Assembly: GCA_905250115.1 (NCBI GenBank)
Contig: CAJNOI010000054.1
Span: 437,277 to 501,276, forward strand
Direction: 5' to 3'
From: Adineta steineri
Lineage: Eukaryota > Rotifera > Eurotatoria > Adinetida > Adinetidae
Length of the DNA: 64,000 bases
Below the pieces are notes generated by a model, which was given only the letters and a program-made list of their open reading frames with translations, ran no database searches and was not told the DNA's origin. Position numbers and translations under genes: made by a program. Position 1 is the first letter of the stretch. Each line of letters opens with the position of its first letter. Below, in pieces: positions 37,844 to 51,314 of the stretch.

Positions 37844-38452
37844 CGAGGGAACCTCCCCAGGTGATAAAGCCCTATCTTTTGGCGATAGATAGACCTCAGC
37901 GAGGTATGAAAAACCTCAAACGGATTTGTGCCCGTACGCCTTCTATTTAGGGTTATAGACATATTACTGGAATTTTACCTATAGCAAGAAATCTACTAAC
38001 AAATCGAATGCCAATATTTAGAGCTAAGATTTCACCCACAGACAGCTCTATAGGTAGGTAGAATGTCCTGAGACTTTCGGCTCAAAAGAATATTTCCTGC
38101 GCGAGATATCAAAGTCTCAGAAATCATCCTTATCTTCTGAAAGATGCTAGAATTTTTTCGTTTTTTTGAAAGTTTCATATCTCGTGAAGGAAATATTCTT
38201 TTGAGCTGAAATTTTCAGGGCATTCTACCTACCTATAGGCCTGTCTGTGGGTGAAATCTTAGCTCTAAATATTGGGATTCGATTTGTTAGTAGATTTCTT
38301 GCTATAGGTAAAAATTTCAGTAATATGTCTATAACCCTAAATAGAAGGCGTACGGGCACAAATCCGTTTGAGGTTTTTCATACCTCACTGAGGTCTATCT
38401 ATCGCCAAAAGATGGGGCTTAAAGAGCCTTATTACCTGGAGAGACTCCCTCG
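37844..38452. mobile_element. 609-bp foldback (palindromic) element
   Basis: Two arms of about 265 bp (37844-38108 and 38177-38452) are near-perfect inverted copies around a 68-bp centre. The termini are CGAGGGA and TCCCTCG, flanked on both sides by TTA (37841-37843 and 38453-38455), which looks like a 3-bp target duplication. Arm landmarks are GGCGATAGATAGACCTCA, GGTATGAAAAACCTCA and CCTATAGGTAGGTAGAAT-type blocks. The short frames in both arms encode the same peptide only because of the palindrome. A TTA/TWA duplication is typical of PIF/Harbinger elements; classification is inference. It has no transposase. Confidence 0.8.
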
Positions 38453-38720
38453 TTAGTTTTTTTCTTTCCCAGAAGCTATATTGATATTTTTGATCGACAA
38501 TATAATGATTATCAATACATTGTAATCGATAATGAATCATTTTGTATGTGACTTTTCAATATTTCTTTATTGCTAATTAATATAAAAATAACAATAGAAA
38601 AAATGTTTAAATAAAATGCATATCGGAATATTTGTAACAGATTTTTGAGAAATTTGCTTTCCAAGAGACTCACAATCACATTCTTAATAGAATAAAAGAG
38701 TTGGATCATTTGATTTTCTT

Positions 38721-40865
38721 TTATTTTGTTATGGAAATATTTCGAATTAAATCTGCCAGTTGTTCAAGTGTCATATATTTTGATTCAAGTGCCATGCGCA
38801 TTGCCTTAAAAAAATATATATTAAATACGTAAAAAAGATATTTATTTATCTCTTACATAAGCTTGAGCTGTTGTATCATTTTGATATTTAACTAATTCTG
38901 TTTTATTATAATGACCCATTTTAAAAGCAAATTTCGAAAAACGATTATCTGTATGCCAACAATGAAGATTTAAACGAATACCTTGTTGTACATATTGCGG
39001 ACTTGGATCTGTTGATGATTGATCAAGAAGATTATGACCAATTATCACTCGAATTTGATTTTGACCAACTAAATGATTTATTGCTAAATGTTGACCATAT
39101 AAAAGTAAGACACCATAATGCCTATTGAATTAAAATTACAATAACACAAAATCATTGGTACTTTATATTTTATTCTAAGAAACTATTGAATCTCAAAGCA
39201 ATGAAGTACACATTTGATAGTGGATGAATGATCGCGCTTTACATTTTATTAAGAAGTACAATATATCAGAAGCTGCATCGTAAAAATTTTTACAATCATC
39301 ATAAAACCACTTATTTTCTAGTTTAAGTGCTTTGTTTTCAAAACCAACAAAATATGGAGCAATCAAATTTGAGCCATGTGAAAAGTGGTCTAGTCGCATT
39401 TCTTTTTATTCTTTTGAAAACAATTATAATAAGCTTTTCACATGATATCTTCTAATTTTTAATAGAATCGGCGATGTTTTATAGAAATAAGAATAACGTA
39501 ATCAATCTGCACCTACTAAACACTATCGAAATTTGTCCAAAAGTTCCTGTCTCATCTCACAAGATACTACTTGCAATATATTCTAGAGCAAAAAAACAAA
39601 TTTACCATTCAGGCCACATTAGTGTGCCTAATTTTGATTCTCTTTCTGGTTGAGCAAATTCATATTCTGCTAACCAAAGCATTCCATGTAATGTTTGATT
39701 CGCAACTAAAAATCCATCACGAGCTGAACCATACCTAAAATAAAAACATCATTTATAATCAATTATAGAATAAATATAAACTATACCATGTTGAACCCAT
39801 GCCAGACATTTCAACATGTGAAAAACCCATATCATGAGCAATACGTTTTAATTTTCTTCGATTAAAATTTGTTCCATATCCACCACCACCGGTTATTAAA
39901 GTACAATTTTGAGGAATATATGTTCCAAAATGACGATAAATAAAAACATCTAAATAAAAATAGTTACTTTTTGAACATTATAATCACTAATATATGTATG
40001 TATTTACCAATATCGGTTCTTAAAACAAAATCATACATTTTAAATGTACTAAAACCTTCATAAATTGTATTAATAGAATCAATATATCCATATGTTCGAA
40101 GATTATTATATAGAGATTCTGAACGTTTAAGATCAAATGTTTCTGGATCATTTATTTTAGGTATAGTAACCATTTGTTCTACACTATCATTATAAAGTTT
40201 TGCGATTTTTTTTGCATCAGAAAATGCATTTTCAAAATTATTTTTTGTAATATTTGGCGTACGAAATTGTATAGGTACATAAAGAAAAATGCGACAAACA
40301 GATGGTTCTTGTTTATTTTCACGAATACGATTAATACATCCAAGGCTACGAAATTCAGCCGAAAAATTATATGTAAATATAAGAAAATCTGTACGCCATG
40401 TTGGCGGTTGACTACGTAACATTTCTGCCCATGAACGATATAACCTAAATAGAAACAAAAAAACCCATGATTTTGAATTTCTTAATTATGTATTTCTATA
40501 TACCATCGAACTTCCGGAAAGAAATATTCACTTTGATGATGTGGATAATAAATAATTATAGCTCGTTGAACGGATGAATTTTTTTCAACTGGTTTACACG
40601 GAGGAAGCGGTGGTAAAGTTGTTGTTGGAGCAATAGTTGGTATATTTACTTTTTGAATCGTTACTGCTTCTATTTTTGTTGTATTTATTATTGAAATTGT
40701 GTTATTTATAGTTGGCAGAGTTTGTGCTGGTACAGTTGGACAATTGCATTTAATCGGCAGCTCTTCTACATCAATTGAACGATGATTAACAATAAAAATA
40801 ATTACAAATAAAATCAATGATATTCCAATAGATAATAATAATGAACGTGGTGAAATACGTCGCAT
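38721..40865 (-). CDS. Type II membrane protein, possible Golgi glycosyltransferase-like enzyme
   Basis: Exons on the minus strand: 40504-40865, 40008-40444, 39787-39949, 39606-39734, 38857-39121 and 38721-38804; 479 aa. It starts with a short basic tail (MRRISPRS), one signal-anchor helix (LLLSIGISLILFVIIFIVNH), and a Thr/Pro/Asn-rich stem to about residue 100 (for example IAPTTTLPPLPPCKP). The luminal part has YYPHHQSEYFFPEVRWLYRS, WRTDFLIFTYN, the ITGGGGYG loop, HVEMSGMGSTWYGSARDGFL and LAINHLVGQNQIRVIIGHNL. Topology and stem are typical of Golgi glycosyltransferases, and the soluble part looks like a single catalytic domain, but I cannot name the family and see no DxD motif that I trust. 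N-glycosylation sites are frequent. Intron 4 is long (484 bp) and carries an unrelated open frame. Confidence 0.65.
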
Positions 40866-43215
40866 ATTATTTCTAATAAATATATTCTAAAAAAATAAAA
40901 TATAATTATTTATATGTGTATGAAGTCTTTTCTTCTTTTTAAATAAAGAAGAATGAGTTATATATATACGTATGCGTATGTTTAAAGCGTTCGTTAGTCA
41001 ACAGAAGAAATTATGTGAAGGACGAATAAGCAAGAAGAAAAAATTGAAGTTTTGAAAGAGCGAGGCTTTTTTTTCTTCTTCTTCTTCCTCTCTGTTCTCA
41101 TATATTTTTTTTCCAGTCATAAAAAATAAACATACTGCTTATGAGTAAATAATTAGAGCATCAGCATAATGAACAGATAATTTAGTCAGATTGTTCATTT
41201 GATTATAAATTATGTTACATTGTTAAAGATATCATTTTGTATTAAGAATGGAATACACTGATTTTTTTTGTAAAATAAAGTCATTTTGGATATGATATTA
41301 TGTTTCAAAAAGTATTGTTGTAATCGATAGATTTTAATCTATGAAGAATAACTTTTACAGCTTGATTAAGAAATATCATTTAATGTAAGCGCCTTCTTTT
41401 TTTTGTCGTGTTTAATAAAAGAAAAGAAGAAAAAAAAAAGAGAGAAAAAGAAAAATATTAAAAGCGTGACAGTATTGTAATGGTGACTACTTACTTATAT
41501 TACTTTTTTCTTCTTCTTCTTTTTATATTCAACAAATTGAACTAGAGAACCAGCATCGAGTTTTGTTCTGTGTTTGATAATTGTTTGATGTATATAGCAA
41601 CGATGAAAAGACCCAATAGAAATACAACGACAATACGCTTGATTGGTTTCCGACTGCCATTAGTATTTTTTTATTGATAGAAAAGCAAATTTTTTTGAAA
41701 AGATAGAACAAAACAAAAAGCACGTAACGCTTGATACTATTCACTAATAAAGAGAATGATTGTTTGAAATTACCTGATAAATAGTAAAATATATATATTT
41801 ATGAATATTATTGAATGTTTTCTTAGCAATATACAAGACACGTGTCGAAAGAATGAGATGATTTTATTCAAAAATATATAAATGATTATTAGATATGAAA
41901 ATAATTTATGTGATTTTTTTATCAAGGTAGTCTAATCGATCGTATAATTGGTGACAATAATTTATCAAAACAATACAAACCATCTTTTGACAATAGTATA
42001 CATTAGCTATCAATATATACACATACAGTTAAATTAAATCAGGTCAATGAATATAGACTATACATGATCGTTTATCGTTGAATACGCTATTATATGGTTC
42101 AATAAGCATGTTTCTTAGCAATCGTATTTTTATTATGACTGATATTGTTGTACATAACGCCCTTTTCATAATTAAGGGACGTAGGATTAATAAAAAAATA
42201 GAAATTACTTATTAAGTTTATTTTAACTGATTGAATTCTACTCATCCATTTTTTTTTGTTATAAATTCACGTGCTCATATAAATATTCCAGTTATAAAAT
42301 TCAATACTTTAATATCAGATTAAGCTGATCCATTTAAAAACTATTTTTATAATCGGTTTATATTAAAATTAATAAAATCCTCTTCATTCCCTCGACAAAT
42401 GTATAAGTACTTATAATTTAGAGAATGTTAATACCCAATTATAAATGATACATTACATGACTAATCAATAAATTGATATTGATCATCTAACATATATAAT
42501 AAATTCCTACAAAAATGAACTTATGTATCATTGAAATAGAAAACTATGGTTTGTATTATAAGCTTTTATCATATCAATATCTATCATAAATCTAGGTATT
42601 GATATCAGAGCTTGCAAAAGGGTAAAGAGTATCAAAATACGATAATAATATTATCAACTGATATGTTTTTTGAAAACAACAGAAAATTGACCGGATAACC
42701 CAATAACAATATATAGTATCCATTTTATTCAACATATAATTTGTCTTGACGAATAGATATGAGTTTATATTTTCACTAGTCCATTGAATTATATTCATTC
42801 ATGACTTATTGATTACAAACATTTACAAAAATCAACGGCTAATAGTGCAAAAATGTCCATGTCATTTGTTTCTCTGACTTTACTTAAACATATAAACATA
42901 TGTAGACAAAAATAAATAAACATCAAAGACGAAAAAAAAGAAGGACGACAAGTATATCTCGTGATATATACGATATAGAAATCAGGACAAAAAGATAGGT
43001 CAATTTGACCATTAATCATACATCGAAGGACAATAAGAATGAATAAATTATTAAAAAAGAAAGAAAAACATTCGTGTGGTTTTGACATATATATGTAGTG
43101 AACAAATCGCTTAGCGTATACAAAACAAAATCTATACAAATAAAAAAAAATGTTAGCACCGATTTATAAAAAATTCTTTTTCTTTTTGATTTTTATTTTA
43201 TTTATTTATTTTCTA
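40866..43215. other. Intergenic, AT-rich
   Basis: 2.35 kb upstream of the type II membrane protein and downstream of NRBP. I see homopolymer and TTC/GAA-rich runs (41060-41090, 41395-41450, 41505-41525) and random short frames only. Confidence 0.4.
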
Positions 43216-46200
43216 TTAAGGCGGTAAAAACATTACTGATTGTGATGGCGTATTTGTTGTTGTATTATTTCCATTGATGATTGTTCCATTTGTTGGCGTT
43301 GTATTCATTTGATTTTGTAATGCTTGTGCTGTTATCAATGCTGCTGTCGCAGCTACTACAGCTGTTTTTTTTACATCAAGTAATGATGTTGATGTTCCAT
43401 TTATTACATCTGGTGATGTTATTGTTGTATGAAATGCTTTATCAATAGATTGTTCAACTCGTATATAATCATTCTAAATATAAATATATATTTGATTTTT
43501 CATCTTACGAGTAATATTTTTGATGAATTACCTCATGAATTAGACCAAGATCTAATAATTCTTTCGCAATACCATTAGGTGTTTCATCTTGTTCTATTTC
43601 TGCAGTCATATCACGTTGTAGTCGATCTTGAAATTTTACACTAATAACTAACTAAAATAATTTAAGTTTCAAAAAATTATTTTTTCATAAAAAATGAATT
43701 TTGTTTTTACTAAGCATAAACCAGTTTCTTTTGTTTTGATTTTACATTGTATATCGATAATACGTCGATTTTCTTTTTCATCTGGTATTATTAGTGGATG
43801 ATGATGATGATGATGATGATGACTATTATTCGTATTATTGTTAGTATTATTAGTATTTCCTGTTGATACTGATATAGATTCTCGACGATTATGTTCAATA
43901 TCATTAATAAATGAAGTTGTTCTTTCTTGATTTGATATCAATGAATTTGTATCATTAATATGATTTGCAAGAAATATGGATGAATCTGTTATTGTTTGTA
44001 CAGGAGTTTGTAAATCATTTTCTGTTGTTGTTGATATTAGTGATGATAATGATGATGTTGATGATGTTAAAATTTTATCCGATATATTTGTTCGTGTTGG
44101 TACTGTTACTGAACTTTGTGTAGGAAATAAAAGATGATAGGCTGTTATTGGATATAAACCACTTTGAACATCTTCAAGTAATTTATCTAGATCCAAGGAT
44201 GGGCAGTCTTTGTAACTAAAACAAAATAAATTAATCAAATGAAAACAAAAAGATTTTCATTACGTATAAATAACTGGTTTAACACCATCTCGATTTGATT
44301 CTAGCTCAGCAAAGACTTGTTCATTTGATATTGGAGTAACAATTGGAGAAACAAATGAACGATCTGGTTTTAAACCTTTGAGTAAAAAAGATAAATAAAG
44401 ATATGATTATCAATATTTCTTTTACGAATATCATCAGCTAATGAATGAATCGCGAGAAGTTTTAATGAAGGAATTTCAAATAATGCTGGATGAAAAAGTA
44501 ATTGACGTGCTGTTGGTCGTTTTATTGGATCGGGTTCAAGACATTTTAATATAAGATCCTATTTTGAAAAAAAGTAAAATTATTTTTATTCATAATTCCA
44601 TATTTAACCTTTTGAATGGGATTATCAAGTGTTTGAATAGCTTCGTTCACAACATCATCTGTCACTGAATGTATATCACCATTTCCACCAAGATCAAGAT
44701 TTATCATCTAAACAAAAAATATCTTCTTATTATTCATCATAATTATTATTACTTTTTTCTATATCGTTCAAAAACTAGATCAAATTTATTTATCGGTATA
44801 TATATGAAATGAATATTACATCATTTAGCTTGTAGTGAATACAAAATGATTGTAAACTTATCGAGAAATCTTGATAGATGCGTATTTTATCTTGATCTGA
44901 CATTTCAAGTATGAATTATGTCTATGACAAAAAGAAATCGAGCTTATCAAATTGAATCTAAGTTTATATTTCTATTGAGTTTAAATAAGTTTAGACATAT
45001 AAATCAATTATTTGTAATTAATCTTATAAAAATAAATTAAATAATATTCACCTCAAGTGTAACCATTCCAAGTGAATAAATATCTACGGCTGCTGTAATA
45101 TGATTTAATTCTAAAATAAATATACGAACTAGTTTTCCTAGGTATTCTTCTTTCTTATGTATATATATATAGACCTGTATTAATTTCCGGTGCTTGAAAA
45201 TGTAAATTTTTTGCTGCTGAATCTGTAATACGTTTCACATGGCGATGTAACACATCCGGAGCAACTATATAAATATAAGAAATTTATTTATAATATTCCC
45301 AATTAAACATTTCGAAACTAGTGCATAGCAGAATTACATACAGAACAAAAATAACAATAAGCAGAAGAAACAGAAGCTATATTAAACAATTCAACCTACC
45401 GATGCCCACATCAGCAAATGCTTTCAACTGTGGAAAATGAACTATAGATACATAAGTGATTAAGATTAATTAGTTATATACTAATATATATTAATAGAAG
45501 TATAATTGAAATAAAGAAACTTACTTGATCCAATCTTTAAAAGACCAGTATTTTGAATAAATATCGTATCACATGTTAGATTACCATGAATAATTGGTTC
45601 TTCACAAGAATGTAAATAACTAGAAAAAAATGAATGTATTTTATAGGTTTTCAAATAATTTCCTAATCATATTCTATACATTCCAAGTAATTAATGAAAG
45701 CTAATAGATCTGAATCTAATCTTGAATTTCGATATATGTCTCTATTTATCAGGTAAATTAAAATTTCGATATATATGAAAATACGTTTGTTTATTAAGCA
45801 AAATTTCACTATTTAATTTAATTTTTATATATAACTATAAATAATTAATATCTATTGTATGTCAAGTACGGAAAACTTGAAAATATTTATTATTTTCTTA
45901 GAAATTAAATTCTATTCTTTTCAAAGAAATCATAAATGAATAGAAAAAGCTTATTTCACGTGATGCAAACGATATAAAATAAGCCGTATTTACTCGTAAG
46001 TAATCATCCATAAGTCCTCCTAAAAGCATTAAATTCTTATTCTACTTGATTACTTGGAATATTTTTTTATATCATGAAAAGATTTTTAATTAATCTACTG
46101 ATTAAAGTTTAATCAAAAAAAAATTCAAATCGTACTTAAGTGCTGATAATAATTGTGTACACCAACGTCTCCAAGAATTTTTTGATAAACTTTGTTTAGC

Positions 46201-46934
46201 TTTTTTTGTTTTACGTAAAAAATGTTTCAATGAGCCACTTGACATGTATTCTGTTATAAAAACAACCTAGGAAAAAATAATAAAACTATTTTTAAATTTA
46301 AAAAGAAAATAGATCTATTACTCGTTGGCGATCATCATTGATTGTACGATCTTGCCAATATCCATGAAATTTAACAATATTCATATGATTTAATTCAATT
46401 AATTTATCAAAAACTTCACTAATTTTATTCTATAAAGACAAAAAACAAAATATAAATTTTATATTAAAATCAAAATTTTATTTTTTACATGTTGAACATC
46501 ACTAATTTTTCTTTCAGAAAATAAAACTTCATTCCAAACAACTTCGACACCTTCTTCTGTATCCATTGCTAAATAAGATGCATCAATACCATGTATATCA
46601 CGTTGAGCAACCTAAAGAAAATATTGAAATTTTTATTAGAATTTTTTTTAATACATACTGTTTCACGTCGTTTTTGCCATCGAGAACATGGACTTGATTC
46701 AATATAAACTGGTTCATCTTCTTCATCATCATCTGTTTCTGCTGGATGTTTGTTTGAACCACTGTTCGTTGTTGTTTCACTGGTAACACCGACATCTTTA
46801 TTCTAATGATATTAAAAACAAATCAAATAATTATAATGATAAAACTCATATTAGATATAATCGAGGTATTTTTTTTCTTGTAAAATTCTCACCTCGTCGT
46901 CCATTGTAACTATTTCGTCTTTTTCCTGATTCAT
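43216..46934 (-). CDS. NRBP1: Nuclear receptor-binding protein pseudokinase
   Basis: Fifteen exons on the minus strand: 46893-46934, 46659-46802, 46489-46611, 46322-46429, 46136-46266, 45525-45619, 45400-45441, 45175-45264, 45052-45110, 44609-44707, 44426-44558, 44264-44375, 43711-44215, 43532-43651 and 43216-43473; 686 aa. It is a cytoplasmic pseudokinase adaptor that works with Elongin B/C and TSC22 proteins in animals. The kinase fold is degraded as in NRBP: HGNL replaces HRDL (EEPIIHGNLTCDTIFIQN) and KIGS replaces DFG. Strong matches include VVWNEVLFSERK, VVFITEYMSSGSLKHFLRKT, WRRWCTQLLSAL and RPTARQLLFHPALFEIPSLK. The C-terminal part keeps LDLDKLLEDVQSGLYPITAY. Unlike human NRBP1, it has a 14-residue insertion from its own exon (45400-45441) after KIGS, a long Ser/Thr/Asn linker with a run of eight His, and a Thr-rich tail. 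Confidence 0.92.
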
Positions 46935-49772
46935 TGTTTATATATAGAAGGCATTATTAATACAAGGCAATTTGGTTTTCGGAGAATAGTAGGAAGTTAA
47001 AGTAGGAAAACATGTCATAAGGAAAGAGAAAAAAAAATGCTGTTGTTTGTTTTATCTGTTGATATCCAGAAATACTTTTCAAGTAATCGTTTTCTATCCA
47101 ACTGGGTAATAAACGTAACAAAATGAGATTCGTCAACACTTATAAAGATTGTGCAAGAGACGGATAAGATGAATAGAATATAATAAAAAAAGAAAAGGAA
47201 GCAAATATATACGATGAGAATGATCGAATAGTAATGCTTTCTTAACTCAATGGGTAGGGGGCGTACAAATAGGAGAAGATTATATCATTCAGCTTGTTTT
47301 TTCTCTTTTTTCGAGTAAAAAGGATTACTTAACATAATTTTTTACCTGCATATCTCATCAACGTATTACTTCACATTAAACTGACAGAAACTAAAGTATT
47401 TGTATTTATCTGACTTTTTCTTTTTTATGTATTTTTGAAGGAAAGAAAATATCAACAAAAATTTAACCTTGTGTTGCTTCATAATATAGTTATATTGCTT
47501 GTTAAAATAATTCGCCTACCGATTTAAATGAATATTGATTCCGTTTGTCCATTATTATCACTATTGCATAGAAGTTCTTATAAATTTGAAATTAATTTTC
47601 TTCATTTATATCAAAAGTTTCTTGTAAACTATAATGAAAATAGAAATTAATAACCTTTAATCAAGAAAAAAATTCAACATAACATACAAAAAAAAAAGCA
47701 ATAGACGTAAATGAAAACGAGACATATCATACATATTCAATTTACTATTTTTACTTTTAGTAAAAAAAAAAAAAGAAAAAAAAAATAACATAGTACTTTT
47801 TTTCAATGGTTATGATTTTTATTGAAGCATACTCAGTAAACATATGTTGCCTTTTTACATCATGTTGTTTTTCTATACTAATTATTTCAGAAAGAAAATA
47901 ACTGTGTAAATTACAAGATTGTTTTCATTTCATTCCAATCAAATCTAATCGATATGTATATAAGAAACTAAATATTACAATGAGATCATATTTTGACTAT
48001 TTCTTTTCTATTTACTTGTCCATCATTACGATAATTATAGTGGTATCAGTATAATTTGTTCGTTTTAACACTATAGATTGCAACATACGAAATATTTGGA
48101 TATTTTTGTAATACAAATCATATTGACACGTTACGATACGATTGAAATTGTAACGATATTTTCAACTGTAAATATAAAGAAGAAAAAAGAAAACACAGAA
48201 CATAAATTATTTTTGTCAGTTATTCATCGTAACAAGAGAAAAGAATACATTCATATTTTTTACAAGTATTTAAGACAAAATAACAAAAAGAAAAAAAGAT
48301 AAGAAGTTTCACACGTGGTCATAAAGAGTAAAAAATAATGTTGTTTTTTTTGTATACTCTTAATATACTTGATATATAAGAATACTTTCACATACTTATA
48401 TCATTATCTATTTATAAAATGTAGAAAGAAAAAAAAGAAATATTATTTTATAAGATATTTAATAAAGATAAATGTTTAACTCTATAAAAAAGTAAATATT
48501 GTTAAATGGTAATTAGAAAAATAAAAAAAATAATAAATTCACTCGTCGTCAGATAATGTTTCAATAGCTGTAAGACAACTCATTAAAAATCTGTGAAATT
48601 TACTACTTATTGACGTTAATATAAGATTTCAGGTTATTTAGTAAACATACAAAATTATAATTATATTCAAATAAAATATTTTTCGATCTTTCCACGCGGA
48701 AAAAGACTCAAGGGTGATTGACAGCTTTAAATGGGATTATTACGAGTTTATAGAATTTACCGACCTAATTCTCATGGTATGTTCTTTTTCCCTCATAGGT
48801 CTTCAAATGAGTCAAGCTGACCGACTTCATCTATTAGTGCATTCTATATAGCAAACTTGCATATGTCAGATTATTACCATATAAATAGTTTCACCACGCA
48901 AAAAGAAAACATCAAAATGTATTCTGAGATTGAACGTCCCAAACAGTTATAACCAGTTTTTAAATTTAATCTTCTTTGAAAATTTAATAATATCTATATG
49001 TCTCTTTAACTGAAGATAAAAACTCTATTATCCAACATTTCGAGAAAGTTTATAACTGATTGCTTAAGTTAGAATTTCTGTTATCTTTCAAAAATTCAAA
49101 TGATTTTTTCGTTACGCTGTTTCGTACTATATATATCTAGGCAACAAAGAACGTGATGTATTGCCATGCTAAACCACAAAACAAACGCGAAATTATCTCT
49201 CATATCATTTGAAATATAGTTTAAACTAGTAAACGTCACACTTAGTATAACATTTATGATATATAGTAGACGAGTCGTTGATGTATAAAATGTTCAGTAA
49301 GTCATGAAGTCGGCAATAAAAATTGAATATTCCCATGATTTTTCCACTTAATCAGTTGGTATCTTTTCTTGAATTATTCATTTCTTTGAAATTTCTGTAC
49401 CTTGTGTGTCTTCGCCTCTAAATCTTTGTTCTCGCCAAATAGAGAGATACAGTATACATGAAGTATACTTATTATTCTCAATCACAAGTTCATTGATAAA
49501 GCATTCTATCAACAGATGTCCGTACTAAATGGGTAAAATAATTTAAAACTTTACTATTTTCTATATTAAGATAATTTCGATTTTTAATTTCAATTAATAA
49601 TTTCTTTTTTTACATTATCTCCCAAAAAACTTTATTTATCCATTGAGGTTGTATCCAAAACAACGGTCAAGTTGAATGGTATAACATCAAAACTTCATTC
49701 ATATACACATTCATTAAGCATTTTTATTGTAAAGATCTCAATAAAAATAATCTAATCTAAAAAAATCTCATT
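46935..49772. other. Divergent intergenic region, NRBP to DNAL1
   Basis: 2.8 kb between two divergently transcribed genes. Very AT-rich, with A tracts (47761-47788). I see no further ORF with support and no RNA gene. Confidence 0.4.
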
Positions 49773-50714
49773 ATGGTAAGAAATAATTCGTTTATTTCAA
49801 ATAAAATAATGTTTAATATAGGCGAAATCAACTATGACAACAAAAGAAGCATTGGCAAAATGGGTAAGATAACATTTGACAAAAAAAGAATCAAACGAGT
49901 TAAAATTTTCTTTAGGAAGAAAAAACACAACAGAAACCAAATGAATCAAAAGAAGTTTTACTTTATGGACAATTTCCACCAATTGATAAAATGGATGCAT
50001 CAATTTCAACATTAACTGCTTGCGAGTATGAGGAAAAAATAAACTTAATCTATTTGATATTTATCATATCTTTTAGAAAATTATCATTATCAACTAATAT
50101 GATTGAAAAAATAGCTAATCTTAATGGTTTAAGTAAGAAGAAAACTTTGATATATATTACTTTTAAAAAAAAAAAATTTTAGAGAATTTAAAAATTCTTT
50201 CACTTGGCCGAAATTTAATAAAAAATCTTGTTGGTTTGGTAAATAATTTTTCATTTTGTTTTTTTTTTTTATTTTCATTCAATCTTTATTTAGGAAGCTG
50301 TTAGTGATACACTTGAAGAATTATGGATATCCTATAATCAAATTGAGAAATTAAAAGGTATTGGTGGTATGAAAAAATTACGAGTACTCTACATGAGTAA
50401 TAATATCGTTAAAGAATGGGCTGAATTTTCAAAATTAGTAAGAGAAATATTGTTCTTCTTTTGCATTTGACAAAATTTACTTATTAGGCAGAATTACAAA
50501 CACTTCAAGAATTAGTTTTTACCGGAAATCCATTACATGAAAAATTCTTAGAAGATAATGATGGTAAACAAGAAATTTGGCAAGCTGAAGTTCAAAAACG
50601 TTTAAAACCATTGAAAAAACTTGATGGTAAGAATAAATATATATTGAAATTGAATTAAAACTTTTGTTTCAAATAGGTTTACATTGTATTCGTGAACAAG
50701 AAGGTGGTGAATAG
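49773..50714 (+). CDS. DNAL1: Axonemal dynein light chain 1
   Basis: Eight exons: 49773-49775 (ATG only), 49822-49863, 49916-50025, 50077-50132, 50183-50238, 50294-50437, 50488-50626 and 50677-50714; 195 aa (human 190). It is a leucine-rich-repeat light chain that binds the gamma heavy chain of outer-arm dynein in motile cilia. Matches are strong throughout: [97 protein letters not shown] and LKPLKKLDG. The start codon stands alone in its exon, followed by GTAAGA. It fits a ciliated animal such as a rotifer with corona and flame cells. Confidence 0.96.
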
Positions 50715-51314
50715 AAGAAAAATTTCATTAAATAAAAATATTTTATGTTTCTGTATGTTTTTTTTTTCTTCGAAATAAACTCAACATTCTTTTTACATAT
50801 TTAATCATATATTTTAATTAAACGAAGATCTATTGTTGATGATTATATGAAGATTAACCTTGTTTATGATATCTTATAGCCGATTTGCGTTAGATTATAT
50901 ATATATATATATATATTAGACATCTGGAGACTTTATCTAATATGATCGAAAAAGGTCGTTAGTGATCGTTCTTCATGTATATTCTACTGAAGAAATACAA
51001 GAATTCATTATGTATGAAGGATAAAAATAACAGCTGAAGATAGTATATTTATTATGAGTCAAAAGGATGTCTTCTTTTTATAAAGGGTAGTCTTATAAAT
51101 AGAGAAAATAGAGCACTAAAGTTATGTTTATATGCTTCTCATTATTTTCTGCAATTGATAAGGTTCTATTTTTTTTTCTTTATCATTAATTGGACGGGAA
51201 GTATGAAGAACGGAGAAGAAAGAATGATAAATAATATATATTGCAGCTAGTACGCGACAAATTATTATAATAGATCTGTTGTTTACACGTTTGTTAAACA
51301 TATCGATACGAGAA
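50715..51314. other. Intergenic, DNAL1 to Ly6-like gene
   Basis: Contains a (TA)n microsatellite at about 50896-50917 and the Ly6-like promoter. No gene seen. Confidence 0.45.

Noticed and set aside
37768..38456. Two open frames encoding the same peptide (FEVFHTSLRSIYRQK) on opposite strands
   Set aside because: They are the two arms of the palindromic element, so identical peptides are expected. There is no start context, length or homology to support a gene.
39193..39399. 68-codon minus-strand frame inside intron 4 of the type II membrane protein
   Set aside because: The flanking exons join exactly without it (TG+G = Trp) and conserved sequence continues across the junction. It may be a relict insertion but I cannot show it.
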